A stretch of 64,000 nt of DNA. Source: Sphingomonadaceae bacterium OTU29LAMAA1 (GTDB lineage: Bacteria > Pseudomonadota > Alphaproteobacteria > Sphingomonadales > Sphingomonadaceae). Below are positions 52,717 to 62,042 of the stretch, in pieces. A model generated the notes under the pieces. It made no database searches. It was not told the origin of the DNA and worked only from the letters and a program-made list of their open reading frames with translations. A program made the translations under genes and the position numbers. The stretch is from positions 1,530,001-1,594,000 of the forward strand of contig CP099617.1 in assembly GCA_024072375.1 (NCBI GenBank), in the 5' to 3' direction. Numbering within the stretch: the stretch's first letter is position 1; the number at the start of each line of letters is the position of its first letter.

Positions 52717-52731
52717 CTTCAATAATTGAAG
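52717..52731. promoter_or_regulatory. Palindromic operator before the HxlR-isomerase operon
   Basis: CTTCAATAATTGAAG has perfect 7-base arms around a central A. A third half-site (TTGAAG) follows at 52739-52744. It lies 18 bases in front of the HxlR start, where an autoregulatory operator would be expected. Confidence 0.6.
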
Positions 52732-52744
52732 TGAATAGTTGAAG

Positions 52745-53108
52745 TCGGCTGCTTCGATTGCGTAGGCCCAGCGTTGACAATTGGACTGGCGAGCGACTGC
52801 AGGCAGTCGGCCGGATTCATCGTCATCGCGACGCTAGCATCTATGAGGTGCACTGGCCTGACGCCAGGAAAGGCAACGCGCTCCAATGACACGCGCGCGC
52901 ATGGCAGCTGGGTGATCAGGGAGACGTCGAAATTTCGACCCCGCATGCATGCCTGCCGAACCAACGACGTGGTCGGGGCGGCTGGCAGCATGACACCGCG
53001 TCACTCGCGAACCCGTCCGTAGGCCCATACCCCTGCCTACCTTCGTATTGTTCCGCCGCACTGCCCGGAAAGCTAGTTTGACGGCAGCTTTCTACTCGGA
53101 GTTTCGCG
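52745..53108. other. Gap between the HxlR operon and the gene at 53109
   Basis: This 360-base stretch, with the operator before it, has no convincing gene. It holds TAC-N4-GTA site 6 and a TTGACA string near 52774 without a matching -10. The divergent promoters for both neighbours should be here. Confidence 0.45.
53038..53047. promoter_or_regulatory. TAC-N4-GTA palindrome, site 6
   Basis: TACCTTCGTA lies within CCTACCTTCGTATTGTTCC (53036-53054), which differs at one base from 27829-27847. It is 62 bases before the gene at 53109. On the minus strand it reads AATACGAAGGTAGG. Confidence 0.45.
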
Positions 53109-53828
53109 ATGGATGATCTCGTATCCACTCTCATCGAATCGCACGGCGGTCTCGCCCGCTGGCACAGCTTCGAGACCCTGACGGCCAGTCTGAAGCAGGG
53201 CGGCGCGCTATGGCAGTTAAAGGGAAAGTCCGGCGTGCTCGACGAGACGACCGTGACTGTCGGGCTCCGGCGCGAATGGGCCTCGCATGCTCCGTTCGGC
53301 GACCCGTCGCGCAAGACGGACTTTACACCTGGCCGGGTCGCGATCCTGTCGAGCAACGGCGACGTTCTGGATGAGCTGGAGCAGCCGCGCTCGTCCTTCG
53401 CAGGCCACACGCTCGAGACCCCCTGGACCGATCCCCAGCTCGCCTATTTCGCCGGAGAGGCCATGTGGACATACCTGAACCTGCCCTTCCTGCTGGCCGA
53501 GCCGGGGGTCGAGGCCGAAGAGATCGAGTCTTGGCAGGAAAGCGAGGAGAAATGGCGGCGGCTCAGGGTCAGGTTCCCCGCGAACATCTCCACCCATAGC
53601 ACCGAACAGATTCTCTATGTGGACGCGGCTGGGCTGCTCAAGCGGCATGACTACGACGTCGAGATCGCCGGCGGCACGCCGGGCGCGCACCTCATCTCCG
53701 AGTATCGCGAGGTGCAGGGCATCATGGTCCCGACCCGTCGGCGCATCTTCCCGCGCCAGCCTGACGGCCACGCGATGACCGACATGCTCGTGGTCTCGAT
53801 CGACCTCGACAACATCCATCTCGCCTGA
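53109..53828 (+). CDS. Hypothetical cytoplasmic protein, possibly LolA-fold-like
   Basis: The 239-residue protein has a beta-rich, all-antiparallel look: FETLTASLKQGGALWQLKGK, VTVGLRREW, FAGHTL, then RLRVRFPANISTHSTEQILYVD and KRHDYDVEIAGG. This resembles LolA/LppX-type folds, but there is no signal peptide, so I do not assert a lipid role. GGAG lies 8 bases before the ATG. The FAD oxidoreductase gene follows after 5 bases, so they form an operon. Confidence 0.7.
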   Translation: MDDLVSTLIESHGGLARWHSFETLTASLKQGGALWQLKGKSGVLDETTVTVGLRREWASHAPFGDPSRKTDFTPGRVAILSSNGDVLDELEQPRSSFAGHTLETPWTDPQLAYFAGEAMWTYLNLPFLLAEPGVEAEEIESWQESEEKWRRLRVRFPANISTHSTEQILYVDAAGLLKRHDYDVEIAGGTPGAHLISEYREVQGIMVPTRRRIFPRQPDGHAMTDMLVVSIDLDNIHLA

Positions 53829-53833
53829 TCGTC

Positions 53834-55504
53834 ATGGCCAGCGTTCTCCAGCCCCTGCCCACCGACGAGCCGCCGCACGCTCGCGAGGCGCAGATGTTTC
53901 CGCTTCTCGATGCGGCCACGATCGGCCGGCTCATGCCCTACGGCACGTTGGAGGACGCGGCAGAAGGTTCGGTGCTGTTCCGGCGCGGCGACAGGGCGGT
54001 CGACTTCTTCGTCGTGCTCGCCGGCTCGATCGAGCTGCTCGACCAGGTCGACGGCGGCGCACCGACCCGGTTTCGCGCCTACGTCGCGGGTCAGTTCAGC
54101 GGAGAGCTGCACCTGTTTAACGAGCGGTCCCTGCTCGTGACGGGACGTGCGACCGCCGACTCGCGGGTGCTTCGCATCCGACGTGCCGAGTTCCGAAACA
54201 TGGTGTCGACCGAGGCGGACATCGGAGAGACGATCATGCGGGCCTTCATCCTGCGCCGCGTGGAACTGATCGCAACCGGTCACGGCGCGGTAACGATCGT
54301 CGGCTCGTCGCATGCGGCGCAGACCCATCGGGTGCGCGCCTTCCTCTCGCGCAATGCGCATCCCTACCGCCTTCTCGATGTCGATGATGATCCCGATGCG
54401 CTGACCGCGTTCGAGGAATTCGCGCTGTCACCGAACGACCTGCCGCTTATGATACTGCCCGACGGAGAGACGCTACGCTCGCCCAGCCCTGCAGATATCG
54501 CGACCGCGCTCGGCATCAGCGAGGAACATGATCCAGCGGCAGTCTACGACGTCGCCGTGATCGGAGCAGGACCCGCAGGTCTCGCCGCATCAGTATATGC
54601 AGCTTCCGAGGGGCTGGCCACGATCGCGATCGAGGGCGACGCGCCCGGTGGCCAGGCGAGCACCAGCAGCAGGATCGAGAACTACCTTGGATTTCCGACC
54701 GGCATCTCGGGTCAGGCGCTGGCCGGACGCGCTCAGGTGCAGGCGCAGAAGTTCGGAGCACGACTGGCGGTTTCCCGGGAAGTGGTGGCGCTCGACTGTT
54801 CCGCACGCCCGTACCAGCTGACGCTGGAGGGTGGAGAGTCGATCCGGGCGACGTCTGTCGTAATCGCCACCGGCGCGCGCTACCGGCGCTTATCCCTGCC
54901 GGGCTATGTTCAACTGGAAGGGCGCGGCGTCTACTACGCGGCGACGCCGATGGAGGCGCAGCTGTGTGCCGAGCGCGAGGTCATCGTGGTCGGTGGCGGC
55001 AACTCGGCGGGCCAGGCGGCAGTGTTCCTCTCGCGATCCTGCCGCCACGTGCACGTCCTTGTCCGGTCGGAGGGCTTGGCCGCGACGATGTCGGACTACC
55101 TCGTGCAGCGGATCGACAGGTCGCCCGACATCACGCTTCATCCGTTCACCGAGGTGACCGAGGTGGAAGGGGACGGCTACCTCACCCACGTCACTTGGAC
55201 GGATAGGCGATCCGGGCAGTCGGAAAGGCGCGCGATCGGCAGCCTGTTCGTGATGATCGGCGCCGAGCCCAACACCGGCTGGCTTCGCGGGTGTGTCCCG
55301 CTGGACGCGGCGGGCTTCGTCAGAACGGGACATGCCGACGACGGGACACCCCTCGCCTCACCCTATGCAACCGCGCTTCCCGGCGTGTTCGCAGTCGGCG
55401 ACGTTCGATCGGGCTCGGTCAAGCGGGTCGCGTCGGGAGTCGGAGAAGGATCGGTGGTGATCTCCGCAGTGCATCAGGCGCTCGCGGATCTGGTCACCCC
55501 ATGA
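53834..55504 (+). CDS. cNMP-binding domain fused to thioredoxin-reductase-like FAD oxidoreductase
   Basis: The 556-residue protein has three parts. An N-terminal cyclic-nucleotide-binding domain (about 18-130, FRRGDRAVDFFVVLAGSIEL) lacks a DNA-binding helix. A thioredoxin-like linker (about 150-230) has no CxxC. A thioredoxin-reductase-like domain (about 235-556) has GAGPAGLAASVYAASEG, the TRIENYLGFP-type motif SRIENYLGFP, VVGGGNSAGQAAVFLS and FAVGDV. The redox CxxC of true reductases is absent (the region reads YYAATPMEAQL). It is an oxidoreductase of unknown substrate that may be regulated by ligand binding. Confidence 0.87.
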   Translation: MASVLQPLPTDEPPHAREAQMFPLLDAATIGRLMPYGTLEDAAEGSVLFRRGDRAVDFFVVLAGSIELLDQVDGGAPTRFRAYVAGQFSGELHLFNERSLLVTGRATADSRVLRIRRAEFRNMVSTEADIGETIMRAFILRRVELIATGHGAVTIVGSSHAAQTHRVRAFLSRNAHPYRLLDVDDDPDALTAFEEFALSPNDLPLMILPDGETLRSPSPADIATALGISEEHDPAAVYDVAVIGAGPAGLAASVYAASEGLATIAIEGDAPGGQASTSSRIENYLGFPTGISGQALAGRAQVQAQKFGARLAVSREVVALDCSARPYQLTLEGGESIRATSVVIATGARYRRLSLPGYVQLEGRGVYYAATPMEAQLCAEREVIVVGGGNSAGQAAVFLSRSCRHVHVLVRSEGLAATMSDYLVQRIDRSPDITLHPFTEVTEVEGDGYLTHVTWTDRRSGQSERRAIGSLFVMIGAEPNTGWLRGCVPLDAAGFVRTGHADDGTPLASPYATALPGVFAVGDVRSGSVKRVASGVGEGSVVISAVHQALADLVTP

Positions 55505-55536
55505 CGAGCCCGACAGGATTTCAAGAGGACAATACC

Positions 55537-56400
55537 ATGGCAGACTACGATTCGACAGCCGAGAACGCGGTCACGACCCCCACCCGCTTCGTCGAGGCGT
55601 CGAACGGCGTCCGATACGCATACCGTCGGTTCGGTTCCGGTCCAGCGGTGCCGCTGGTGATGCTGCCGCGCTTCCGAGGAGACCTCGAGACCTGGGATCC
55701 GCCGCTGCTGGACCGCTTCGCAGAAAACCGTGAGGTGATCCTCGTCAACAATCGCGGCGTCAGCACCACCAGCGGAACGACGCCGTCGACCATCACCGCG
55801 ATGGCGCACGACCTCATCGCCTTCCTCGAAGCCCTGTCGCTCGATAAGGTGGACCTCCTCGGCTTCTCGCTCGGCGGCTTCGTCGCTCAGGAGTTGGTGC
55901 TGATCCGGCCTGATCTGGTGCGCAGGCTGGTACTTGCCGCCACGGGTCCGCGGGGCGGTCCTCAGATGCATGGATGGCGCAAGGACATTGCGGACGCGGT
56001 CCGCAAAGACGAACCCGGCCCGGAGGAACTCCTCTACACCTTTTTCAAGCCGACCGAGACAAGCCAGGCCGCCGGACGCGCCTACCTCGGCCGCTTCATG
56101 GCCCGGACACAGGATCGCGACGCGCCCAGCAGCCTCCAGACCCGCAACGCGCACTATGACGCCGTCTGCGACTGGGGCGTGGAGGATCATTCCAGGCTGC
56201 AGCGCCTCCGGAGCATAGACCAACCGACCTTCGTGGCGAACGGCGATGCGGACGCGATGATCCCGCCGCACCTTACGCACCTTCTCGGCGGGCTGATCCC
56301 GGATGCGACCGTCAAGATCTACCCCGACGCCGGTCACGGCTTCCTCTTTCAGCACCATCGCGAGTTCGGCGAGGACGTCACCGGCTTCCTCGACACCTGA
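55537..56400 (+). CDS. Alpha/beta hydrolase, paralogue of the gene at 39665
   Basis: The 287-residue protein shares RYAYRRFG, LETWDPPLLDRF, NNRGVSTTSG, GFSLGGFVAQE (Ser nucleophile) and the closing SG/AGHGF with the product of 39665. Asp is in NGDADAMI. The oxyanion segment is altered (LPRFRGD), again like its paralogue, so the pair form a diverged subgroup. The ATG at 55537 follows CAAGAGGAC. It lies 32 bases after the FAD oxidoreductase gene, suggesting one operon. Confidence 0.85.
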   Translation: MADYDSTAENAVTTPTRFVEASNGVRYAYRRFGSGPAVPLVMLPRFRGDLETWDPPLLDRFAENREVILVNNRGVSTTSGTTPSTITAMAHDLIAFLEALSLDKVDLLGFSLGGFVAQELVLIRPDLVRRLVLAATGPRGGPQMHGWRKDIADAVRKDEPGPEELLYTFFKPTETSQAAGRAYLGRFMARTQDRDAPSSLQTRNAHYDAVCDWGVEDHSRLQRLRSIDQPTFVANGDADAMIPPHLTHLLGGLIPDATVKIYPDAGHGFLFQHHREFGEDVTGFLDT

Positions 56401-56562
56401 CGTCCTCGGTCGGTCGGCACGGTGTGGGCAGCAGCTGCCCGATTTTTGTCCGGGCACGAATTTGAAGAAGCGGCCGATAAGACGCCGATTTTTACCAAAC
56501 CGATCAGCGCCAGCCGAGATGCGGCCGACACTAAGACATCTGTAAAGCACAAGGATCGAAAC

Positions 56563-57327
56563 ATGAAGATGACCGGCAACACCATCCTCGTCACGGGAGC
56601 TACGTCGGGGATTGGCAAAGCCTTGGCCGAAGCGTTCCATGCCTTAGGAAACACGGTGATCGTCGCGGGACGGCGGCAATCGCTTCTCGAGGAAATCGTG
56701 GCGGCGAACCCCGGCATGGAAGCCGTTACCCTCGATGTCGGCGATCGCGGAAGCATAGCCTCGGCAACGGCTGACGTGACGACCCGCTTCCCCGGCCTGA
56801 ACGTCCTGATCAACAATGCGGGCATTATGCCGTTCGATGATCCCGCCGGCCCGATCGACGATGCGGTCAGCCAGCTCATCGTGGCAACCAACCTTCTTGG
56901 ACCGATCAGGATGACCTCGGCACTGATCGAGCAGCTCAAGAGCCAGCCGCACGCCACGATCATCAATACCACGTCGGTGCTCGCCTTCGTGCCGCTCGCG
57001 AGCAACGCCGTCTACTCTGCGACGAAGGCCGCTCTTCATAGCTACTCGATGTCGCAGCGGTTCGCACTTCGCGACACCTCGGTGCGGGTGCAGGAGATCG
57101 CTCCGCCCTGGGTGGAGACCGGTCTGGTCGGCTCTGACCCCCGCGCCATGCCGCTGCAGGCCTTCATCGCCGAGACGATGAGCAAGCTCGCGTCCGATGA
57201 CGAGGAGGTGATCGTGGACTCGATCAAGGACGTCCGTGATAACCCGGGCATCCACGAGCACGCCATGGTGAATGGCTTCAACCAGATGATGGTCGAGGTG
57301 CCGGTCCCCATTCCCCAGGCCGCTTGA
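56563..57327 (+). CDS. Short-chain dehydrogenase, DltE-like
   Basis: The 254-residue SDR has [23 protein letters not shown], Ser in [10 protein letters not shown] and [19 protein letters not shown] with the catalytic Tyr and Lys. The pattern, with [13 protein letters not shown], resembles DltE-like SDRs. Arg in AGRRQSL favours NADP(H). It starts at 56563 behind a weak AAGGA. The gap before it is 162 bases and holds no other gene. Confidence 0.88.
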   Translation: MKMTGNTILVTGATSGIGKALAEAFHALGNTVIVAGRRQSLLEEIVAANPGMEAVTLDVGDRGSIASATADVTTRFPGLNVLINNAGIMPFDDPAGPIDDAVSQLIVATNLLGPIRMTSALIEQLKSQPHATIINTTSVLAFVPLASNAVYSATKAALHSYSMSQRFALRDTSVRVQEIAPPWVETGLVGSDPRAMPLQAFIAETMSKLASDDEEVIVDSIKDVRDNPGIHEHAMVNGFNQMMVEVPVPIPQAA

Positions 57328-57506
57328 ACGCAAGACCGGGTCCGAGCCGGAAAAATGCCGGCAAAACAGTCACTGTGGCAAGATCAGGAATCATGGCGGC
57401 GCGCCGTGCCTCCCCTCATGTTCTCCGCCGCAGCCCGCAGACCTGCCCCGGGTGCCGGAAGCACCCTTTAAGTGGCGAGTACGCAGCTCTGGAAAGGAGC
57501 AGAACG

Positions 57507-58352
57507 ATGGCGACGCCTAGTTTTATGGTCGGCGGCGAAATGTCGGTCAGTCGAATCGGCTTCGGGGCGATGCGCGTGACCGGCCCCGGTGTCTGGGGGC
57601 CGCCGCGCGATCCTCTCGCCACCTTGGAAACGTTGCGGCGCGTTCCCGAGCTCGGCATCACGCTCATCGACACCGCCGACAGCTACGGTCCGGACGTATC
57701 CGAGCCGCTGATCCGCGCGGCGCTTCACCCCTACCCGGCCGGGCTTCATATCGCGACCAAGGGAGGGTTGGAGCGGCCAGGACCCGACAGCTGGCGACCG
57801 AACGGTCGGCCGGAGTACCTGGTTCGCCAGGCGCATCGCAGCCGCGAGCTGCTTGGCGTCGAGTGCATCGATCTTTGGCAGCTTCATCGCATCGATCCGG
57901 CGGTGCCCCGCGACGAGCAGTTCGCCGCGGTCCGCCAGCTCATCGATACGGGTGTCATCCGCCATGCGGGCCTGAGTCAGGTCGGGATCGAGGAGATAGA
58001 GGCTGCTGGCCGCGTCTTCCCGGTCGCCACCGTTCAGAACCGCTACAATCTCGCCGACCGCGCCAGCGAGGGGGTGCTGGACCACTGCGAGGCTCGCGGC
58101 ATCGGATTCATCCCGTGGTATCCCCTCGCGTCCGGACAGCTGACGGAGCGAGGCACTGTTCTCGACACAATCGCCCTCCGACACGAAGCAACGGCGGGCC
58201 AGATCGCGCTTGCCTGGCTCCTGCAGCGCAGCTCCGTGCTGCTGCCGATCCCAGGCACGTCCAATGTCGCCCACCTCGAGGAGAACTGGGCCGCAGGCGA
58301 TATCACCCTCAGTGCGGAAGAGTTCGCCGCGCTCGACCACGCAACCCGCTGA
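57507..58352 (+). CDS. Aldo/keto reductase
   Basis: The 281-residue TIM-barrel protein has the AKR signature: [17 protein letters not shown] with Asp and Tyr, IATKGG with Lys, and WQLHRID with His, giving the full catalytic tetrad. [15 protein letters not shown] binds the NADP phosphate and adenosine. GGAAAGGAGC lies 8 bases before the ATG. The next gene follows after 25 bases, so the two are co-transcribed. Confidence 0.92.
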   Translation: MATPSFMVGGEMSVSRIGFGAMRVTGPGVWGPPRDPLATLETLRRVPELGITLIDTADSYGPDVSEPLIRAALHPYPAGLHIATKGGLERPGPDSWRPNGRPEYLVRQAHRSRELLGVECIDLWQLHRIDPAVPRDEQFAAVRQLIDTGVIRHAGLSQVGIEEIEAAGRVFPVATVQNRYNLADRASEGVLDHCEARGIGFIPWYPLASGQLTERGTVLDTIALRHEATAGQIALAWLLQRSSVLLPIPGTSNVAHLEENWAAGDITLSAEEFAALDHATR

Positions 58353-58377
58353 GCCCAGCCCAGCAAGGATCTAGAAC

Positions 58378-59208
58378 ATGTGCGACATCTTCGACATCGA
58401 GCCCGAGTTCATCCACATGGAGGGCGCCGCTTTACGGATCGTCCGAGGGGGATCTACAACCGGAACGCCCCTGCTGCTCACCGCGCCCTGGCCGGAAAGC
58501 CTGTTCGCCTTTCATGCGGTCTGGCCGAGACTTGCCGCTCTGGGCCCGGTTGTCGCGGTCGATCTCCCCGGTTTCGGCCAGTCCGAATGGCGAGAGGACG
58601 TGATGTCACCGTCCACGATGGGCGCTTTCCTCCTACGACTGTTGGACCAGCTGGAGCTGCCGAAGGTCCACGCCATCGTCCCCGACGTCGGCACGCTGGC
58701 CGCGCTGTTCGCTGCAGCCGATCGGCCGGACTGCTTCGAGAGCATCGTCGCCGGCAGCGGCGGCGTCGCCATGGAGCTCCTGGGCGACCCGCTGAGGCAG
58801 ATCGTGAACAGCGATCGTGGGAGCTTCGCCGGCCTGGACGGTGGCGAGCAGGTTGTTTCGCTGATCCGCTCGTCCGCGCGGCACCCCACCCCGGAGGCGG
58901 TGATCGAAGACTATCGCCGCTCGTCCGCCGGCAGCCGGTGGAACGAGGCCGCCGACTACGTGCGCGCCTACGCCACCGACCTGCCGCGCCTCTCCGGACT
59001 GCTAGGCCGGATCGAGACACCTGTGCTGGTCATCTCCGGCGACGCCGACCCGTTCGTTCCCCCCGCTAATGGCGAGCGGCTGTTCGCCGCCCTGCCACGT
59101 TGCGCGCACGACGTTGTGGAGAGCGGCCATTTCGTCTGGGAGGATGCGTACGACCGTTACGCCGACCTCGTCGATGCTTGGGTGCGAGGAGGCTACCGCG
59201 CAGCCTGA
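58378..59208 (+). CDS. Alpha/beta hydrolase with aspartate nucleophile
   Basis: The 276-residue protein has DLPGFGQSEW, then the nucleophile elbow as VPDVGTLAA, where Asp replaces Ser. Asp is in SGDADPFVP and His is in SGHFVWED. The Asp nucleophile suggests an epoxide hydrolase- or dehalogenase-like reaction, but the oxyanion segment (TAPWPES) is atypical. It ends 63 bases before the convergent cytochrome gene. Confidence 0.8.
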   Translation: MCDIFDIEPEFIHMEGAALRIVRGGSTTGTPLLLTAPWPESLFAFHAVWPRLAALGPVVAVDLPGFGQSEWREDVMSPSTMGAFLLRLLDQLELPKVHAIVPDVGTLAALFAAADRPDCFESIVAGSGGVAMELLGDPLRQIVNSDRGSFAGLDGGEQVVSLIRSSARHPTPEAVIEDYRRSSAGSRWNEAADYVRAYATDLPRLSGLLGRIETPVLVISGDADPFVPPANGERLFAALPRCAHDVVESGHFVWEDAYDRYADLVDAWVRGGYRAA

Positions 59209-59271
59209 ACTTGCGCCCGGTCCGCTGTCTCAGAACCGGGCGCCGCCAAGCGGCACTGCAATCCGCGCCGT

Positions 59272-59904
59272 TCAGCTGGGGGGGCAGCGGGCGCCCGTCT
59301 CGATCCACGCTTGGGTCAACGCCCCGAACTCCTCCTGCGTACCCGGCGCAGGCTTTCGGCCGACGCCCGGATGCCAGGCCCAGCCAACCAGCTTGTCCTT
59401 GCCGTGATGCTCGACTAGGTCGGCAAGCGTCTTGTGCCCGTTACGGGCCGGATTCTTGATCTGCCGACAGATCTCGCCGAGCGTCTTGCCCTGCCAGGCC
59501 ATCTCGATCGGCGCGAGATGCCAGTTCGGATTGCCGGGAATGCTGCCCCTACCGTTCGCGAACACGACGTTGGCGGGACCGTGACATGTTGCGCATTCCA
59601 GCCCGGGCGCTCCCTGGCCTTCGGGTCCGCGGGTCACGGCGGGCTCATGAGGGACGAACGCATCGGTCTGTGTCGGCCGGTCGGTACGAGGGTGGCAGTT
59701 CATGCACCTGGGGCTCTGGATCACCTTGCCCATTTCGGTGAACAGCGCCTGGGACCGACGCGCGGGATCCCGGATGTCGGCGAACGCTCCGACCGGCTTC
59801 AGCTGGTCCCCGACAACCATGGGCGCGGTGTCGGCACCGCGCGCCAGGATGGCGACCGGCAGCGTCAGCGCCGAAGCGAGCAGCATAGGTAGGCCGAAGC
59901 GCAT
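59272..59904 (-). CDS. Di-haem cytochrome c subunit (isoquinoline 1-oxidoreductase type)
   Basis: The 210-residue protein has a signal peptide ([23 protein letters not shown]) and two haem c sites, CMNCH and CATCH, with a nearby Met in IEMAW that could be an axial ligand. It is the periplasmic electron acceptor usually encoded behind iorAB-like genes. Its ATG overlaps the stop of the molybdenum subunit gene (TGATG), so all three genes are coupled. Confidence 0.87.
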   Translation of the reverse strand: MRFGLPMLLASALTLPVAILARGADTAPMVVGDQLKPVGAFADIRDPARRSQALFTEMGKVIQSPRCMNCHPRTDRPTQTDAFVPHEPAVTRGPEGQGAPGLECATCHGPANVVFANGRGSIPGNPNWHLAPIEMAWQGKTLGEICRQIKNPARNGHKTLADLVEHHGKDKLVGWAWHPGVGRKPAPGTQEEFGALTQAWIETGARCPPS

Positions 59905-62042
59905 CAGACGTTACTCTCGTGGGCGAAGGGAAGACGTCGGACGCTTCGTCCAGTGAGCCGTCGCCAAGCGTTCGCCACCGCTGGCGCGATCGGCGGGAGA
60001 CCTGGTTCGCCGACCCCGGTCGGCTTCTCCTCGGAGGCGATCACCGCGACCTCAACGTCGGGCATCTCGCCGATGCGGAGCGAGCGGTAGTCGTGGAAGT
60101 TGCTCTGCATGACTTGCCCGCCCTCCCCGAGCGTCAGGTCCCCATAGAGCGCATGGCCAAGGCCATACCCGATCCCGCCCTCCATCTGAGCGCGGATGAC
60201 GTTGGGGTTGATCGGCACGCCGCAGTCCACCGCGCACCAGACCTTATGTACGCGCGGCAGGCCGTTCGCCCGGCGCGACACCTCCGCGATCTGTGCGACA
60301 TAAGTCCCGAAGCTGCGGTGCATCGCCACGCCGAACGATCTGCCCGCCGCGGGTGGACGCCCCCAATCCGCCAGTTCGGCGACGCGTCGCAGGACGCCCT
60401 GCCCCCGCGAATCCTTCATTCGCGCGAGCCGCCCTGACACGGGGTCCTTGCCGCCGAGCTGCAGGAGTTCGTCAACAAAGGTCTCGACCGTATAGGCGGT
60501 GTGCGTGTTGCCCACCGACCGCCACCAGAGCGGCGGCACGGGACTTTGCATGACATGCACGCCGACACGGTGATTGTCCCAGTGGTAGCTGCTCTCGGTC
60601 GCTCCCTCGACCATGGTCGCATCCACACCGTTCTTCACCGCCACCGCCTCCATCGGCGACCCTACGAAGATCGATTGGCCAGCGATCACCTGATCCCAGG
60701 CGATGATGTCACCGTCACGATTCAGCCCCCCGCGCAGCTTGTGCACGAATATGGGTCGGTAGCGCCCTCCGGTGATGTCGTTCTCTCGCGTCCATACGAA
60801 CTTGACCGGGGCGTTTGGATAGGCTGCCGCCGCGGCGCCGGCCTCGGTCGCGAAGTCCATGTTCGGTGTGGCGCGACGGCCGAACGAGCCTCCCGCGAAC
60901 TGCTCGTGCAGCGTGACAGCCTCGGCCGGCAGATCCATGGAAGCGGCGATCGCCGCCATGTCGCCCGCCTGCCATTGGCTCCCCATCCACACGTCGGCGC
61001 GGTCACCGCGACGCTCGATCACCGCGTCGAGCGTTTCCATCGGTGCGTGTGCGAGGAAGGGGAAGACGTATGTTGCCTCTAGCGTTCGGGTCGCCGAGGC
61101 GAGAGCTGCCGCCGCGTCTCCCGTCTTCTCCGCTTCCTTGCCCGGGCTGGCCGCGGCGGCAGCCCACGTTCTGATGATCTCCTCGCTCGATCTGGTCTCG
61201 GCGGCCGACAGGTCCCAGTCTACCGTCAGCGCGGCCTTCCCCCGCATCGCCGGGTACGTCCCCTCGGCGTAGACCACGACGCCCTGCGGCACCACTTCCA
61301 CCGCCACGACGCCCGGCACGGCGAGAGCCGGCGCCTTGTCGACCGATCGGACCCGCCCGCCGAACGAGGGCGGGTGAAGTATCGTCGCGGTGACCATGCC
61401 GGGGCGCATGATGTCGACCGTGAACACGGCGCTCCCATCGCTCTTCGCGACGCTGTCGAGCTTGGGCAGGTCCTTGCCGATGAGCGTCCAGCGGTCCGGC
61501 GTCTTCAGCACGGGCTTGTCGGGTACAGGGAGCCGCGCAGCCGCCTCGGCTAGCTCGCCGAAACGGGCGGTCCGGCCCCCGTGCGAGACGAGGCCGCGCG
61601 ACACGGTCACCTCGCCAATGGGCACGCCCCAGCGCCGAGCCGCAGCCTCGACCAGCATCGCGCGTGCCGCAGCGCCGGCGGAGCGCATCTGGATCCAGCT
61701 GTTCGCCATGGCGGTCGAGCCGCCCGTCCCCATCGTGCCGAAGATCAGGTTCTTGTAGAGCGGATCGTTGGCCGGAGCGAACGCCATGCGCATCTGCGAC
61801 CAGTCCGCGTCGAGCTCGTCCGCGACCATCGTGGTGAGACCCGTCGAAGGGCCCTGACCGAACTCGACGTGCTTGATGATCACAGTAACGCTGTCGTCCT
61901 GCGCGATCCGGACGAAGGCGTTGGGTGCGAAGGACGCGGACGCCTTCGGCATCGCGGCAGCACGCCGTCCCATCGGGACAGCGAAGCCGATGACCAGCGC
62001 CGCAGCCCCGATGAACTCCCGTCGCGAGGTTTGAGTAGTCAT
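59904..62042 (-). CDS. Molybdopterin-binding subunit of an isoquinoline 1-oxidoreductase-type aldehyde oxidase
   Basis: The 712-residue large subunit has a Tat leader ([16 protein letters not shown]) and two xanthine-dehydrogenase-type molybdopterin domains. Segments such as [36 protein letters not shown] and [16 protein letters not shown] with its conserved Glu are clear. It should hydroxylate N-heterocycles or oxidise aldehydes in the periplasm. The start at 62042 overlaps the stop of the iron-sulphur subunit (ATGA). An FAD subunit is absent, as in the IorAB type, which passes electrons to cytochrome c. Confidence 0.93.
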   Translation of the reverse strand: MTTQTSRREFIGAAALVIGFAVPMGRRAAAMPKASASFAPNAFVRIAQDDSVTVIIKHVEFGQGPSTGLTTMVADELDADWSQMRMAFAPANDPLYKNLIFGTMGTGGSTAMANSWIQMRSAGAAARAMLVEAAARRWGVPIGEVTVSRGLVSHGGRTARFGELAEAAARLPVPDKPVLKTPDRWTLIGKDLPKLDSVAKSDGSAVFTVDIMRPGMVTATILHPPSFGGRVRSVDKAPALAVPGVVAVEVVPQGVVVYAEGTYPAMRGKAALTVDWDLSAAETRSSEEIIRTWAAAAASPGKEAEKTGDAAAALASATRTLEATYVFPFLAHAPMETLDAVIERRGDRADVWMGSQWQAGDMAAIAASMDLPAEAVTLHEQFAGGSFGRRATPNMDFATEAGAAAAAYPNAPVKFVWTRENDITGGRYRPIFVHKLRGGLNRDGDIIAWDQVIAGQSIFVGSPMEAVAVKNGVDATMVEGATESSYHWDNHRVGVHVMQSPVPPLWWRSVGNTHTAYTVETFVDELLQLGGKDPVSGRLARMKDSRGQGVLRRVAELADWGRPPAAGRSFGVAMHRSFGTYVAQIAEVSRRANGLPRVHKVWCAVDCGVPINPNVIRAQMEGGIGYGLGHALYGDLTLGEGGQVMQSNFHDYRSLRIGEMPDVEVAVIASEEKPTGVGEPGLPPIAPAVANAWRRLTGRSVRRLPFAHESNV

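Noticed and set aside
53036-53108. EcfG-type general stress promoter (GGAAC...GTT)
   Set aside because: GGAAC occurs on the minus strand beside the palindrome, but no GTT is at the right spacing in either copy.
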